From NCBI RefSeq assembly GCF_046773475.1, contig NZ_CP177239.1, forward strand, positions 2,046,001-2,110,000: DNA of 64,000 nt, written 5' to 3'. Positions 17,661 to 25,864 of the stretch are shown here, in pieces (the stretch's first letter is position 1; each line of letters begins with the position of its first letter). The notes under the pieces were generated by a model. That model was not told the DNA's origin. It was given only the letters and a program-made list of their open reading frames with translations, and did no database searches. The DNA is from Nitratireductor aquimarinus. GTDB lineage: Bacteria; Pseudomonadota; Alphaproteobacteria; Rhizobiales; Rhizobiaceae. Position numbers and translations under genes: made by a program.

Positions 17661-18614
17661 CTAGCTGACGTCCTCGACCGCGAGGGGACAGAACCGGAAG
17701 CTCGTCTCATCCGTTTTCAGACGACCGAAAACGGGGGCTGGAAAGTGGTAGGGTGCGAGAACAGCATTGCCTGCCGCAGCCTGGGCCAGAAGCCTCTGCC
17801 GGGTGCTGCAGGCCTGTTCCGGGTTCTCACAGAAGTTCGAGCTGACCGCCGCATCATCCAGCTGCAGCGGATGATGGATGGCATCGGCCGGAAACATCAC
17901 GTCGCCGTGCGGGGTCGACAGGATGACGGCAGCCATTCCCGGTGAATGGCCGGGGGCCGGCTGGAAGCAAAGCCCCGGCGCAATCTCCGCGTCCGCAGCG
18001 ACCGCTTCGTAACCGACCGTCTCCACGATGGGAGCGATGCTGTCGGCGAATGCGCCGTGCAGCGTTCCCACACCGTCCGGGCCAACGCCATCGTTCTCAC
18101 GGTCGATTGCCGACCAATGGTCAAGTTCGGCCCCGCACACCACGTAGCGCGCGGAGGCGAAAGTCGGCTGCCAGACACCCTCCACCAGACATGTGTTCCA
18201 GCCAACATGATCTGCGTGGAGATGCGTGTTGATGACGATGTCCACCTGCTGCGGCGCAACGCCGAGCGCCGACAGCGCGTCGAGAAAGGAGCCGCTGCGG
18301 CGATGCCAGGCCGGACGGTCGGGCCGCTCCTTGTCGTTGCCGACACCGCAGTCGATCAGGGCGGTGAAATCCGGTGTTTCGATCAGGTAGCTGTTGAAGC
18401 TCAGCCGCACCGTTCCGTCCGACGCGTTGACCGTGCCGGCCGGAGCGCGGGTTTCGGCAGCCGCCAGAGCGCCGGACGACAATGCGCCGAAAATGGCTTT
18501 TGCCGGCCACGCAATGTTTGCGATGTCGGGGATGCATGTCACCCGCACCGGGCCGCATTCCAAACGGTCGACAACCATGTCGACGCCCTCAAGTTTCTGC
18601 CGAATTACCCGCAT
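17661..18614 (-). CDS. metallo-beta-lactamase-fold hydrolase
   Basis: Hydrolase of 317 residues with the zinc motif THLHADHVGWNT near residue 130 (HxHxDH), a later His in PAPGHSPGM near 218 and Asp in MFPADAIHH near 240, giving the complete di-metal ligand set. No signal peptide. The overall pattern is that of lactonase/methyl-parathion-hydrolase-like members, which open lactones, lactams or esters. It lies between two paralogous binding-protein genes, 10 bp after the upstream one. A ring-opening role after the molybdenum hydroxylase is plausible but inferred. Confidence 0.85.
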   Translation of the reverse strand: MRVIRQKLEGVDMVVDRLECGPVRVTCIPDIANIAWPAKAIFGALSSGALAAAETRAPAGTVNASDGTVRLSFNSYLIETPDFTALIDCGVGNDKERPDRPAWHRRSGSFLDALSALGVAPQQVDIVINTHLHADHVGWNTCLVEGVWQPTFASARYVVCGAELDHWSAIDRENDGVGPDGVGTLHGAFADSIAPIVETVGYEAVAADAEIAPGLCFQPAPGHSPGMAAVILSTPHGDVMFPADAIHHPLQLDDAAVSSNFCENPEQACSTRQRLLAQAAAGNAVLAPYHFPAPVFGRLKTDETSFRFCPLAVEDVS

Positions 18615-18624
18615 GTCGTACGCC

Positions 18625-19797
18625 TCAGAAGCTGCAGTCTTGGGCGAATGGATCGCCGTGAGCAGACATGAGTTTCTTGCGCGTCTTCAGAACCAGTTCA
18701 CCCGCATCGTTCTTTTCAACACGCATCGCGTACCAGTCCTGGACCGGATGCTGGTTTGCGCCGAACTCGAAAGCACCGCGTGTGGTCTCGAAGTCGGTCT
18801 CGCGAAGGGCGCTCCGGAACGCATCCAGATCGCTGATGTCGCCCTCGACCTTGCCGAGCGCTGACGCGAAGGCGAGCGCCGTGTCATAGCCCTGCGCCGC
18901 ATACATGGTGGGCGTGCGGCCGTAGGTTTCCTCGAACTGCGCCACGAAGGCCGCGTTGGTCGGGTTGTCGAGATCGGTGTTCCACGCGCCGGAAACATTC
19001 AGGCCCTCGGCAGCGTCGCCAACAGCCTTCAGGATCGCGTGATCCATCGACGGCTCGGAGACAACCATCGGAATGGAGCCAAGCAGGCCCGACTGCTGAT
19101 ACTGGCGCAGGAAAGCGATGCCCAGACCACCGGGCTGGAACTGGAAGACCACGTCCGGCGCGACTTCGCGGATCTGCGCCATCTCGGCGGCGAAGTCGGT
19201 CTGGTCAAGGCGCGTGTAGATCTCGCCGACGATCTCGCCGTCGAAATAGCGCTTGAAGCCGGTGATCGCGTCCTTGCCCGCCTGGTAGTTGGGTGCGAGC
19301 ACGAAGGCGCGTTTGTAGCCGAGGTCGCTGGCGTTCTTGCCGGCGCTGCCCTGCATCGTGTCGGTCAGCCAGGACAGAACGAAATAGTTGGGGTGGCAGC
19401 CCGCGCCGGCGAACTCCGAGGGCCCGGCATTCGGGCTGACAAAGATCGCGCCCTCATCGACGATATCGGGAACGGTCGCACCCGCCACATTGGAGAAGAT
19501 GATGCCCGTGAAGAGCTTCACATCTTCATTGTTCAGGAAGCGGTCGGCGATCTGGCGACCATTGCCGGGCTTCAGACCGTCATCCTCAACGAGGATCTCG
19601 ACCGGAACGTTGCCAAGCTTGCCGTCATTCATCTTGACCGCGAGCTCGAAACCGTCGCGGACGTCTTGTCCCAGATAGCCCGCCGGCCCCGAGAGCGTGG
19701 TGATCATGCCGATCTTGACCGGTTCTTGAGCCCCACCGGTCACCACGCTCCCCAGGAGGCCGGCGAGCGCGAACAAGCCTGCTTTCATGTTTTTCAT
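18625..19797 (-). CDS. ABC substrate-binding protein, LivK/type I, copy 2
   Basis: Periplasmic binding protein of 390 residues; signal peptide to about residue 23 (TGGAQ), then the same EPVKIGMITTLSGPAGYLGQ opening as copy 1. Long identical stretches remain, for example RLDQTDFAAEMAQIR and GGLGIAFLRQYQQ. Differences cluster in the hinge-proximal parts of lobe 2 and the C-terminus, as expected if the copies bind related ligands. It follows the dioxygenase gene by 27 bp. Confidence 0.88.
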   Translation of the reverse strand: MKNMKAGLFALAGLLGSVVTGGAQEPVKIGMITTLSGPAGYLGQDVRDGFELAVKMNDGKLGNVPVEILVEDDGLKPGNGRQIADRFLNNEDVKLFTGIIFSNVAGATVPDIVDEGAIFVSPNAGPSEFAGAGCHPNYFVLSWLTDTMQGSAGKNASDLGYKRAFVLAPNYQAGKDAITGFKRYFDGEIVGEIYTRLDQTDFAAEMAQIREVAPDVVFQFQPGGLGIAFLRQYQQSGLLGSIPMVVSEPSMDHAILKAVGDAAEGLNVSGAWNTDLDNPTNAAFVAQFEETYGRTPTMYAAQGYDTALAFASALGKVEGDISDLDAFRSALRETDFETTRGAFEFGANQHPVQDWYAMRVEKNDAGELVLKTRKKLMSAHGDPFAQDCSF

Positions 19798-19824
19798 TTT
19801 ATCGTTTCCACTTTGCAGGAGAGG

Positions 19825-20376
19825 TTAGAGTTGAACCCAATTCGCAGGCGGCTCCTTGCCCGGATGAACCGTTCCGCAATTGGGACAGATGCGCGCCTTC
19901 TCGTCGGCGTAGAACGCCTCGTAGATGGGCGGCAGGTCACGCACGATGCTCTTGAGTGAAACCTCGACGCGTTTGACGAGCGCCTGGCATTCGAAGCAAT
20001 ACCACTCGAACGCGTCGCGTTCGTCGGGCTGGCGCTTGGGTTCTACGACCAGCCCGACAGAGCCTTCCTGCGGACGTTGGGGTGAATGACGCACATGCGG
20101 CGGCAGGAGAAAGATTTCCCCCTCGCGGATCGGCACGTCATGGAATTCGCCATTGTCGACGACCTTCAAAAGCATGTCGCCGCGCAGCTGGTAGAAAAAC
20201 TCCTCCACCGGATCGTCATGATAGTCGGTGCGTTTGTTGGGGCCGCCAACGACCGTCACCATCATGTCTGCGTCTTCCCATATCTGCTGGTTGCCGACCG
20301 GCGGGCGAAGAAGATGTTCGTGTTCGTCGATCCATTTTGAGAAACTGAAAGCCGACAGTCTTCTTTTCGTCGTCAT
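19825..20376 (-). CDS. 3-hydroxyanthranilate 3,4-dioxygenase-like cupin enzyme
   Basis: Cupin dioxygenase of 183 residues. Residues match bacterial 3-hydroxyanthranilate dioxygenase (Cupriavidus enzyme, +2 numbering from memory): iron ligands His53, Glu59 and His97, substrate-binding Arg49, Arg101 and Glu112, and a rubredoxin-like Cys4 site at 127, 130, 164 and 167. The known reaction opens the ring of 3-hydroxyanthranilate with O2 to an aminocarboxymuconate semialdehyde. I start at ATG 20376, six bases after GGGAG and overlapping the molybdenum-subunit stop as ATGA. The true substrate here may be another ortho-aminophenol. Confidence 0.9.
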   Translation of the reverse strand: MTTKRRLSAFSFSKWIDEHEHLLRPPVGNQQIWEDADMMVTVVGGPNKRTDYHDDPVEEFFYQLRGDMLLKVVDNGEFHDVPIREGEIFLLPPHVRHSPQRPQEGSVGLVVEPKRQPDERDAFEWYCFECQALVKRVEVSLKSIVRDLPPIYEAFYADEKARICPNCGTVHPGKEPPANWVQL

Positions 20377-22733
20377 GTCAAACTCCCGTTTTTCCGCTGC
20401 CGTGGATGCGCCTGCGCCCATTCTTGCTGCAGGGCGCGCCAGATTGTTTCGCTGGTTAATGGCATCTGCAGCTTGTGCGGACCGAACGGCGCGACCGCAT
20501 CCGAGACCGCATTGAAGATCGCGGCTGGCGCCCCGATGCAGCCAGCCTCCCCCACGCCTTTCGCACCGAGTGCGTTGGCCGGAGAAACGGTCTCCAGTTT
20601 CGCGATATCGACGGCTGGGATGTCGATGGCGCGGGGCACGGCATAGTCCATCAGGGATCCCGTCAGAAGCTGGCCGTCATCGTCATAGACAATGCGCTCC
20701 ATCAGCGCCTCACCAAGCCCCTGCGCCATGCCGCCGACCAGCTGGCCGCGCACAAGCATCGGATTGACGACGCGACCGGCATCGTCCACCCAGGAGAGCT
20801 TCTCGAAGGTCGGCGCGCCGGTGCGCGGATTGATGGACACAAACGCGAGGCAACAACCGCTGCTCCACGCTTCGCCTTCAGCGTGGTAGACGACGGAACC
20901 GGTCAGAAGCGGCTTGAGGGCCGGACCGGGTGCTTCTCCCGCCACATGATCGGCCAGGGCATTCCAGCTTATCGATGCAGCGCCCACAACACCGGCCGAA
21001 ATGCCCTCGCGGGTGAAAAGCAGGATTTCCGGATCGCACTGGAAAAGCCCGGCGGCGATCTCCGTCAACTGGCCCCGTAACATCTCGCAGGCACGAACGA
21101 CTGCGCTGCCGCCGATGGCCGTGCCCCGGCTCGCCAGCGCGCCGATGCCGCCGGAAAGATCGTCGGTATCGCCCTGCCGGACGGCGATGCGATCGGGCGA
21201 GACCTGAAGCATGTCGGCCGCGATCTGGGCGAAGGCCGTCTCGCGTCCCTGCCCCTGCGCGCTCGCCCCGGTCAGGACCTGAAACATCCCGTTGCGGCAG
21301 AAATTCACATCGGCGCTTTCCCAGCCCTGCCCGCAGGGTTCGATGTAGAGCGCCAGACCGAGACCGACGACCTCGCCGGCAGCCCGGCGTTCGTCACGCT
21401 GCGCAAGCAGGGCCTCATAGCCTGCATGGCTGCGCATCCTGTCGAGGAGCTGTCCGTAATCGCCGGAATCGAGCGTCTGGCCGGTCGGCGTCGTATAGGG
21501 AAAGGAGTTTGCGTCGATCACGTTTCTGCGGCGCAGTTCCAGCGGATCGATTTTCAGCCGTTTTGCCGCAGCATCCATCAGGCGCTCCAGCAGCATTGCC
21601 GCCTCGGGACGGCCTGCACCCCGGTAGATGCCAACGGCGGCGCGGTTGGCGCGATAGCCCTTCAGACCGATGTCCATTGCCTGAACCCGGTAGGGGCCGG
21701 GAAGGATGCGGCTCGCATTGCGACCGGGAATGGCGGCGCTGTAGGGCATCCAGTGACCAAGCTGAAACGCCAGCCGCGCCCGGAGCCCGAGCAGAACGCC
21801 ATCTGCGGACAAGGCCAGTTCGCCCTCGCTGCGCGCGCCGCGCCCCTGCGTCGCGGCGAGCAATTCCTCACCACGGGTGGCGCACCATTTGACCGGCGCC
21901 TTCAGATGCCGCGCTGCCCAGGCGACAACCACATCTTCGGGATAGATCGACGATTTCCCGCCGAACGCACCGCCAACATCCGGCGCGACAACGCGCACCT
22001 GCGCCAGAGGCAGATCGAGAATGCGCGCAAGATCCTCACGCACCCGGAAAGGTGTCTGCGTCGAAGCCCAGACGGTCAGCGTGTTCCGGGACCAGTCGGC
22101 AAGCGTTGCGCGCGGCTCGAGCGCGGTCGGAGCCACCAGCGCGTGTTCCACCGACACAGTGACAATGTGCGCCGCCTGCTCAAAGGCCGCGTCCACATCG
22201 CCATCGGTGTGGTGGTGTGCGTAGATCTCGGCTTCTGCCGCTGCACTGCCGCCCTCCGACGGCTCCACATCCAGAAACACGCTCTGGGCGGCGTCACGGG
22301 CAGCGGAAAGGGACGTTGCGATGATGGCGGCAACAGCCTGACCTGTCGCCTCGGCAACACCCTTTGCCAGTGGACGCAGCGGGCGCGCGCCCATATCCGC
22401 CAGCACCAGATTAATCGCTGATGCGCCCAGATCACCAAGGTCGTCAGCGGTCAGAACGGCGACAACGCCTTCCGCCCGCCGGGCCGCTTCAACATCCAGC
22501 GCGACGATCTCGCCGCATGGATAGGGGCTGCGGACAAATTCCAGGAAAAGACAGCCCTCGGGCAGGAGATCGTCGACATATTGGCCGCCACCACGCACAA
22601 GGCGCATATCCTCGACACGCAGAAGGCTGCGGCCAAGCCATGCATCTTTTCGTGCGGAGGTGTTCTCGCCGATATCCAAACTCTGCTCCCCATCGCGATC
22701 CTTGGTGGATCGTCGTTCGTTGGCGAGAAGCAA
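20373..22733 (-). CDS. molybdopterin subunit of a molybdenum hydroxylase (CoxL/XdhA-like)
   Basis: Large catalytic subunit of 786 residues. DVGGAFGGKSSIYPED near residue 255 and the C-terminal GAKGVGEAG, with the catalytic Glu near 740, mark the xanthine dehydrogenase family. The loop reads IYRGAGRPEA and lacks the Cys-bearing AYRCSFR of true aerobic CO dehydrogenase, so it should hydroxylate an aromatic heterocycle, aldehyde or similar. It is the first gene of the operon, divergent from a LysR gene. The first 30 residues are poorly conserved in type and the start is uncertain. Confidence 0.9.
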   Translation of the reverse strand: MLLANERRSTKDRDGEQSLDIGENTSARKDAWLGRSLLRVEDMRLVRGGGQYVDDLLPEGCLFLEFVRSPYPCGEIVALDVEAARRAEGVVAVLTADDLGDLGASAINLVLADMGARPLRPLAKGVAEATGQAVAAIIATSLSAARDAAQSVFLDVEPSEGGSAAAEAEIYAHHHTDGDVDAAFEQAAHIVTVSVEHALVAPTALEPRATLADWSRNTLTVWASTQTPFRVREDLARILDLPLAQVRVVAPDVGGAFGGKSSIYPEDVVVAWAARHLKAPVKWCATRGEELLAATQGRGARSEGELALSADGVLLGLRARLAFQLGHWMPYSAAIPGRNASRILPGPYRVQAMDIGLKGYRANRAAVGIYRGAGRPEAAMLLERLMDAAAKRLKIDPLELRRRNVIDANSFPYTTPTGQTLDSGDYGQLLDRMRSHAGYEALLAQRDERRAAGEVVGLGLALYIEPCGQGWESADVNFCRNGMFQVLTGASAQGQGRETAFAQIAADMLQVSPDRIAVRQGDTDDLSGGIGALASRGTAIGGSAVVRACEMLRGQLTEIAAGLFQCDPEILLFTREGISAGVVGAASISWNALADHVAGEAPGPALKPLLTGSVVYHAEGEAWSSGCCLAFVSINPRTGAPTFEKLSWVDDAGRVVNPMLVRGQLVGGMAQGLGEALMERIVYDDDGQLLTGSLMDYAVPRAIDIPAVDIAKLETVSPANALGAKGVGEAGCIGAPAAIFNAVSDAVAPFGPHKLQMPLTSETIWRALQQEWAQAHPRQRKNGSLT

Positions 22734-22805
22734 ACATGGAATTCATCTATATGACCATCTGGATTTATCGTATTAATTTATCAGTTTTCATTATAAGAAC
22801 GCCAT
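22734..22805. promoter_or_regulatory. divergent promoter/operator, Mo-hydroxylase operon and LysR gene
   Basis: A 72-bp AT-rich gap between divergent genes. It contains an exact direct repeat ATTTATC at 22763-22769 and 22776-22782 (13-bp period), within an A/T tract typical of LysR operators. It is the only place the eleven-gene operon and its regulator can share control. Confidence 0.5.
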
Positions 22806-23717
22806 ATGAAGGTCACCATCAGACAGATCGAAAGCTTTCTTGCCGTTGCCAATGAGGGAAGCTTCTCCGCCGCAGCACGACGCCTCGGCTCGGCGCAGCC
22901 CGCACTATCCCAGGCCGTTCGGGATCTGGAGCTGGAGCTTGGCGTGCGCCTGTTTGACAGAACGACCCGGCGCGTGGAGCTGACGAGCGCGGGACGCGAG
23001 TTCATGGGCGCGTCTGGCAAGGTTCTGGAAGATCTGGATCACGCCGTGCAGAACGCGCGCGATCTTGCCGATCGCAAGCGGGGCCGCATCCGCATCGCCG
23101 CACCGCCACTGCTGGCGGCAGTCGTGTTGCCGCAGGCGATTGCCGAGTTTCAGGCGCAGCATCCCGGCATCAGGCTGGAGCTGGTCGATGTGGGCACCGA
23201 GCAGATCGTGGAAAGTGTGCTCAATGGCCAGGCCGAGTGTGGGCTTGGCACATTTCCGCCGGGCGAGACGGGCATTGAGCGGACCGTTTTGATGCGGGAC
23301 AATCTGATGCTTTTTTGCGCCTATGACAGTCCCTTCACCGGAAAATCGACTGTGGAATGGGCTGATCTGGATGGGCAGCCCCTGATCACGCTGACACGCG
23401 ACAGCGGCATTCGACTGCTGGTCGAGGTCGGTTTCGAGACCGTGCGCCTCCCGCTGAAACCGGCCTTTGAGGTTTCGCTGGTGACAACGGCTCTGGCACT
23501 GGTGGAGGCCGGGCTCGGCGTTGCCGTTCTGCCCACCTATGCGCTCGCTTCAGCGCAGCATCACAAGGTGACCGGCAAGATACTCACCAATCCCAGCATC
23601 GCCCGCGAAGTGGTTCTGATCCACGCCAGCGGCCGCTCCGTCGCGCCGGCAACAGCCGCCTTTGCAAGCGTGGTGCGGCGCATGGCGCAAAGGCTCACAC
23701 CGCGCGAGCAGAGCTAG
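22806..23717 (+). CDS. LysR-type transcriptional regulator
   Basis: Regulator of 303 residues. N-terminal winged helix-turn-helix (about 3-62) with SFSAAARRLGSAQPALSQAVRDLE; effector-binding domain from about 90. Divergent from the Mo-hydroxylase/HAO operon with a 72-bp gap, so it most likely activates that operon on binding a pathway compound, the usual LysR layout. It converges on the esterase gene 15 bp away, where a short near-repeat (TAGGGTC) occurs. Confidence 0.93.
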   Translation: MKVTIRQIESFLAVANEGSFSAAARRLGSAQPALSQAVRDLELELGVRLFDRTTRRVELTSAGREFMGASGKVLEDLDHAVQNARDLADRKRGRIRIAAPPLLAAVVLPQAIAEFQAQHPGIRLELVDVGTEQIVESVLNGQAECGLGTFPPGETGIERTVLMRDNLMLFCAYDSPFTGKSTVEWADLDGQPLITLTRDSGIRLLVEVGFETVRLPLKPAFEVSLVTTALALVEAGLGVAVLPTYALASAQHHKVTGKILTNPSIAREVVLIHASGRSVAPATAAFASVVRRMAQRLTPREQS

Positions 23718-23732
23718 GGTCGGGATCTAGGG

Positions 23733-24632
23733 TCAGGACCGCTCCGGGCTGCCTTCGATCATCGCAACGAGCGCCCTGGCGAGATCGGTATCCGCATCGG
23801 CCAGATCGGAGATCACGTCGAAATGGTGGCGGTCCGGGACTTCCATCAGCGTGGAGGTCAGTCCCGCTGCCGACCACATTTCATGATAGGCGCGCGACTG
23901 CCGGCGAAAACCCGCCGGCTCGCCTTCTGCATAGGCGACGATGATGGGCGGGCCGCTCGCGGGAATGTTCTCGGCAGGGCTGAGGTCAGCCACTTCCTGC
24001 GGTGTGAGCGACATCCATTCCTGCACAAAAGACCGTGCGATGGGGGCCAGGTGGAACAGCCCGCTCACCGGCATCGCACCCTTGATCACATTTGTCGGAA
24101 CGCCGAATTCCTCATGCCAGCCGGCCGAGAGCAGTGCGCCCGTCAGATGACCGCCTGCCGAGCTGCCGCCCACGAAGATGCGTTCGGGATCGACGCCGTG
24201 GACCTTTCCCTCCCGCCACAGAAACGCCAGCGCCGCACGAACCTGACGCACGATTTCGCTCAGGCTCACGGCCGGGGCAAGTGTGTAATCGACGACGGCA
24301 GTGGCGATGCCCTTCTGCGCAAGCATCGACGCCATGAAGCCTGAATCCTGCTTGGAAAGCGCGCGCCAGTAGCCGCCATGCACAAAAAGGAAGACGGGCC
24401 GCGCCTCGCCCTCACGCACGCCGAAAATATCGAGGGTCTCGCCGCTGGTCTGGTCGTAAACCACGTCGCGCAGACCAGCGAGCGGGGCGCAGGCCTCCTC
24501 CGACAGCCGACGATAGCGCGCCATCTCGTCGGCGAATGCCTGCTCAGACACGGATGCCCGCGCATTGTAGTCGACATCGAGAACGTCCTTCGGCAGCGCT
24601 TCCTCGCCGGCGAACGGGCTTGTCGTCATCAT
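23733..24632 (-). CDS. alpha/beta hydrolase, kynurenine-formamidase-like esterase
   Basis: Hydrolase of 299 residues with the oxyanion motif HGGYWR near residue 84, nucleophile Ser in VGGSSAGGH near 155, and late Asp (AYAEGEP region) and His (PDRHHFD) completing the triad. HGGYWR with this spacing is seen in animal-type arylformamidases and related carboxylesterases. It lies next to a 3-hydroxyanthranilate-dioxygenase-like gene across the LysR gene, which makes an N-formyl or ester aromatic substrate attractive. Starts at tandem ATG codons. Confidence 0.82.
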   Translation of the reverse strand: MMTTSPFAGEEALPKDVLDVDYNARASVSEQAFADEMARYRRLSEEACAPLAGLRDVVYDQTSGETLDIFGVREGEARPVFLFVHGGYWRALSKQDSGFMASMLAQKGIATAVVDYTLAPAVSLSEIVRQVRAALAFLWREGKVHGVDPERIFVGGSSAGGHLTGALLSAGWHEEFGVPTNVIKGAMPVSGLFHLAPIARSFVQEWMSLTPQEVADLSPAENIPASGPPIIVAYAEGEPAGFRRQSRAYHEMWSAAGLTSTLMEVPDRHHFDVISDLADADTDLARALVAMIEGSPERS

Positions 24633-24697
24633 GTGTCTGACCTTTCGTGATTGAGCCCGAGGCAGGCGAGGCTGCCTGCCCGCATATGGCTACCCCT

Positions 24698-25828
24698 TCA
24701 GGGATTGCTCCCGAAATACTGCACCGCAAGCTCGCGGATCGTCCCGTCCTCCCGGGCCCCGATCACCTCGACGGTGAGCGGCTTGCGCAGCGGGCTCTGC
24801 GGCGGCAGGCCGAAGCCGTATTTGTCGGGATTGAAAACCGCGCCAACAACCGAGAAAGGCGCTGCCGGGTGATTGTTGGCGAAATACTCCAGCACCGGCT
24901 TGTCGCCGATGATCGCATCCACATGACCCCTGAGCAGAGCGTCGGCGGAGCGGGAGATATTCGGGAACGGCACCACGGCCAGTCCCGCAGCCTGCGCGAA
25001 TTCCTCGGCCGTGCTCCCGTCCGTAACCGCGATAACGCGGCCACCGAGATCGGCAACGCTGTGAATTTCGCCACGCAGGGACAGGGTGGTCATCACGCTG
25101 GTTACCGAAGAGGTCACGAATGCGACGACAATCACACCGAAGACGAGCCACAGGCCCTGCCAGACACGCCCGAACCAGCCAAACAGGTTCTTGCGCGCAG
25201 GCGGCTTCCCCGAGGTGGCAATCGTCATGACAGAGTAAAAGCTCTCCGCCAGCCCGTCGCGCCAGCGTTTGGGAAATGATTTGTCGAAATGCCGGTCAAA
25301 GAGCGTGTAGCCAAACGTGGCGGCGAGAACGACGAAACCAAGCCACGCATAGGCTGTGAGGAAGCCTGAATCACGCAGGCCCCGCAGCAGGTCCCACAAG
25401 CCGTTCGAACCACTGTCATTGACCATGATGCGCAGACCGGAATCGAACCATGGCTGCGTGAATTCGATGCGTTCGGCGCGCGTCTCGGTGATCGTGAGAT
25501 TGGTGACGGCGACATCCAACTCGCCTGCGGCCGTTGCATTGACCATCTCGCTTACCGTGTCGAACGGCACGTAACGATATTCCAGCTCCAGTTCTTTGGC
25601 CAGATACTCCCAGAGATCGATGGCCATGCCGGAGAAGCGCCCTTCCTCTTCGGAAACGAAGGGCGGGCTTTCGTGAACCCCGACGATCAAAGGTTCGTCC
25701 TGTGCGGCGGCGGGTGCTGCGACACCCAGGGTCATGGCGCAGATGACAGCCAGCGCCAGACGCTGAAACCAGATGGCGGTAAAGCGAAGAAGGCCGCGAT
25801 TACGAGGTGGCGTTTGCTGGTTCGTCAT
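24698..25828 (-). CDS. ionotropic glutamate receptor-like channel / binding protein with pore insert
   Basis: Protein of 376 residues with a GluR0-like layout. After a signal segment (about 20-42) an amino-acid-binding lobe opens with VGVHESPPFVSEEEGRFSGM. The domain is interrupted by a membrane helix (about 158-180), a pore-like segment SFYSVMTIATSGK (about 203-215) and a second helix (about 225-252), then resumes at VIAVTDGSTAEEF. The filter position reads IATSGKPP rather than TVGYGD. It may be a ligand-gated channel with altered selectivity or a membrane-anchored sensor. ATG 25828 is chosen; GTG 25840 is possible. Confidence 0.8.
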   Translation of the reverse strand: MTNQQTPPRNRGLLRFTAIWFQRLALAVICAMTLGVAAPAAAQDEPLIVGVHESPPFVSEEEGRFSGMAIDLWEYLAKELELEYRYVPFDTVSEMVNATAAGELDVAVTNLTITETRAERIEFTQPWFDSGLRIMVNDSGSNGLWDLLRGLRDSGFLTAYAWLGFVVLAATFGYTLFDRHFDKSFPKRWRDGLAESFYSVMTIATSGKPPARKNLFGWFGRVWQGLWLVFGVIVVAFVTSSVTSVMTTLSLRGEIHSVADLGGRVIAVTDGSTAEEFAQAAGLAVVPFPNISRSADALLRGHVDAIIGDKPVLEYFANNHPAAPFSVVGAVFNPDKYGFGLPPQSPLRKPLTVEVIGAREDGTIRELAVQYFGSNP

Positions 25829-25840
25829 GGTGGCGTGCAC

Positions 25841-25864
25841 GGAAAATCAGGGGGAAAATCAGGG
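25841..25864. repeat. 12-bp perfect tandem duplication over the ChaA stop
   Basis: GGAAAATCAGGG occurs twice back to back (25841-25852, 25853-25864). The second copy contains the stop codon of the following minus-strand gene; the first carries the same codon one repeat downstream, so the duplication yields a spare in-frame stop. Confidence 0.7.

Noticed and set aside
20373..22733. Calling the CoxL-like protein an aerobic CO dehydrogenase
   Set aside because: The AYRCSFR active-site loop of form I CoxL is missing (the loop reads IYRGAGRPEA), and the neighbours point to aromatic substrates.
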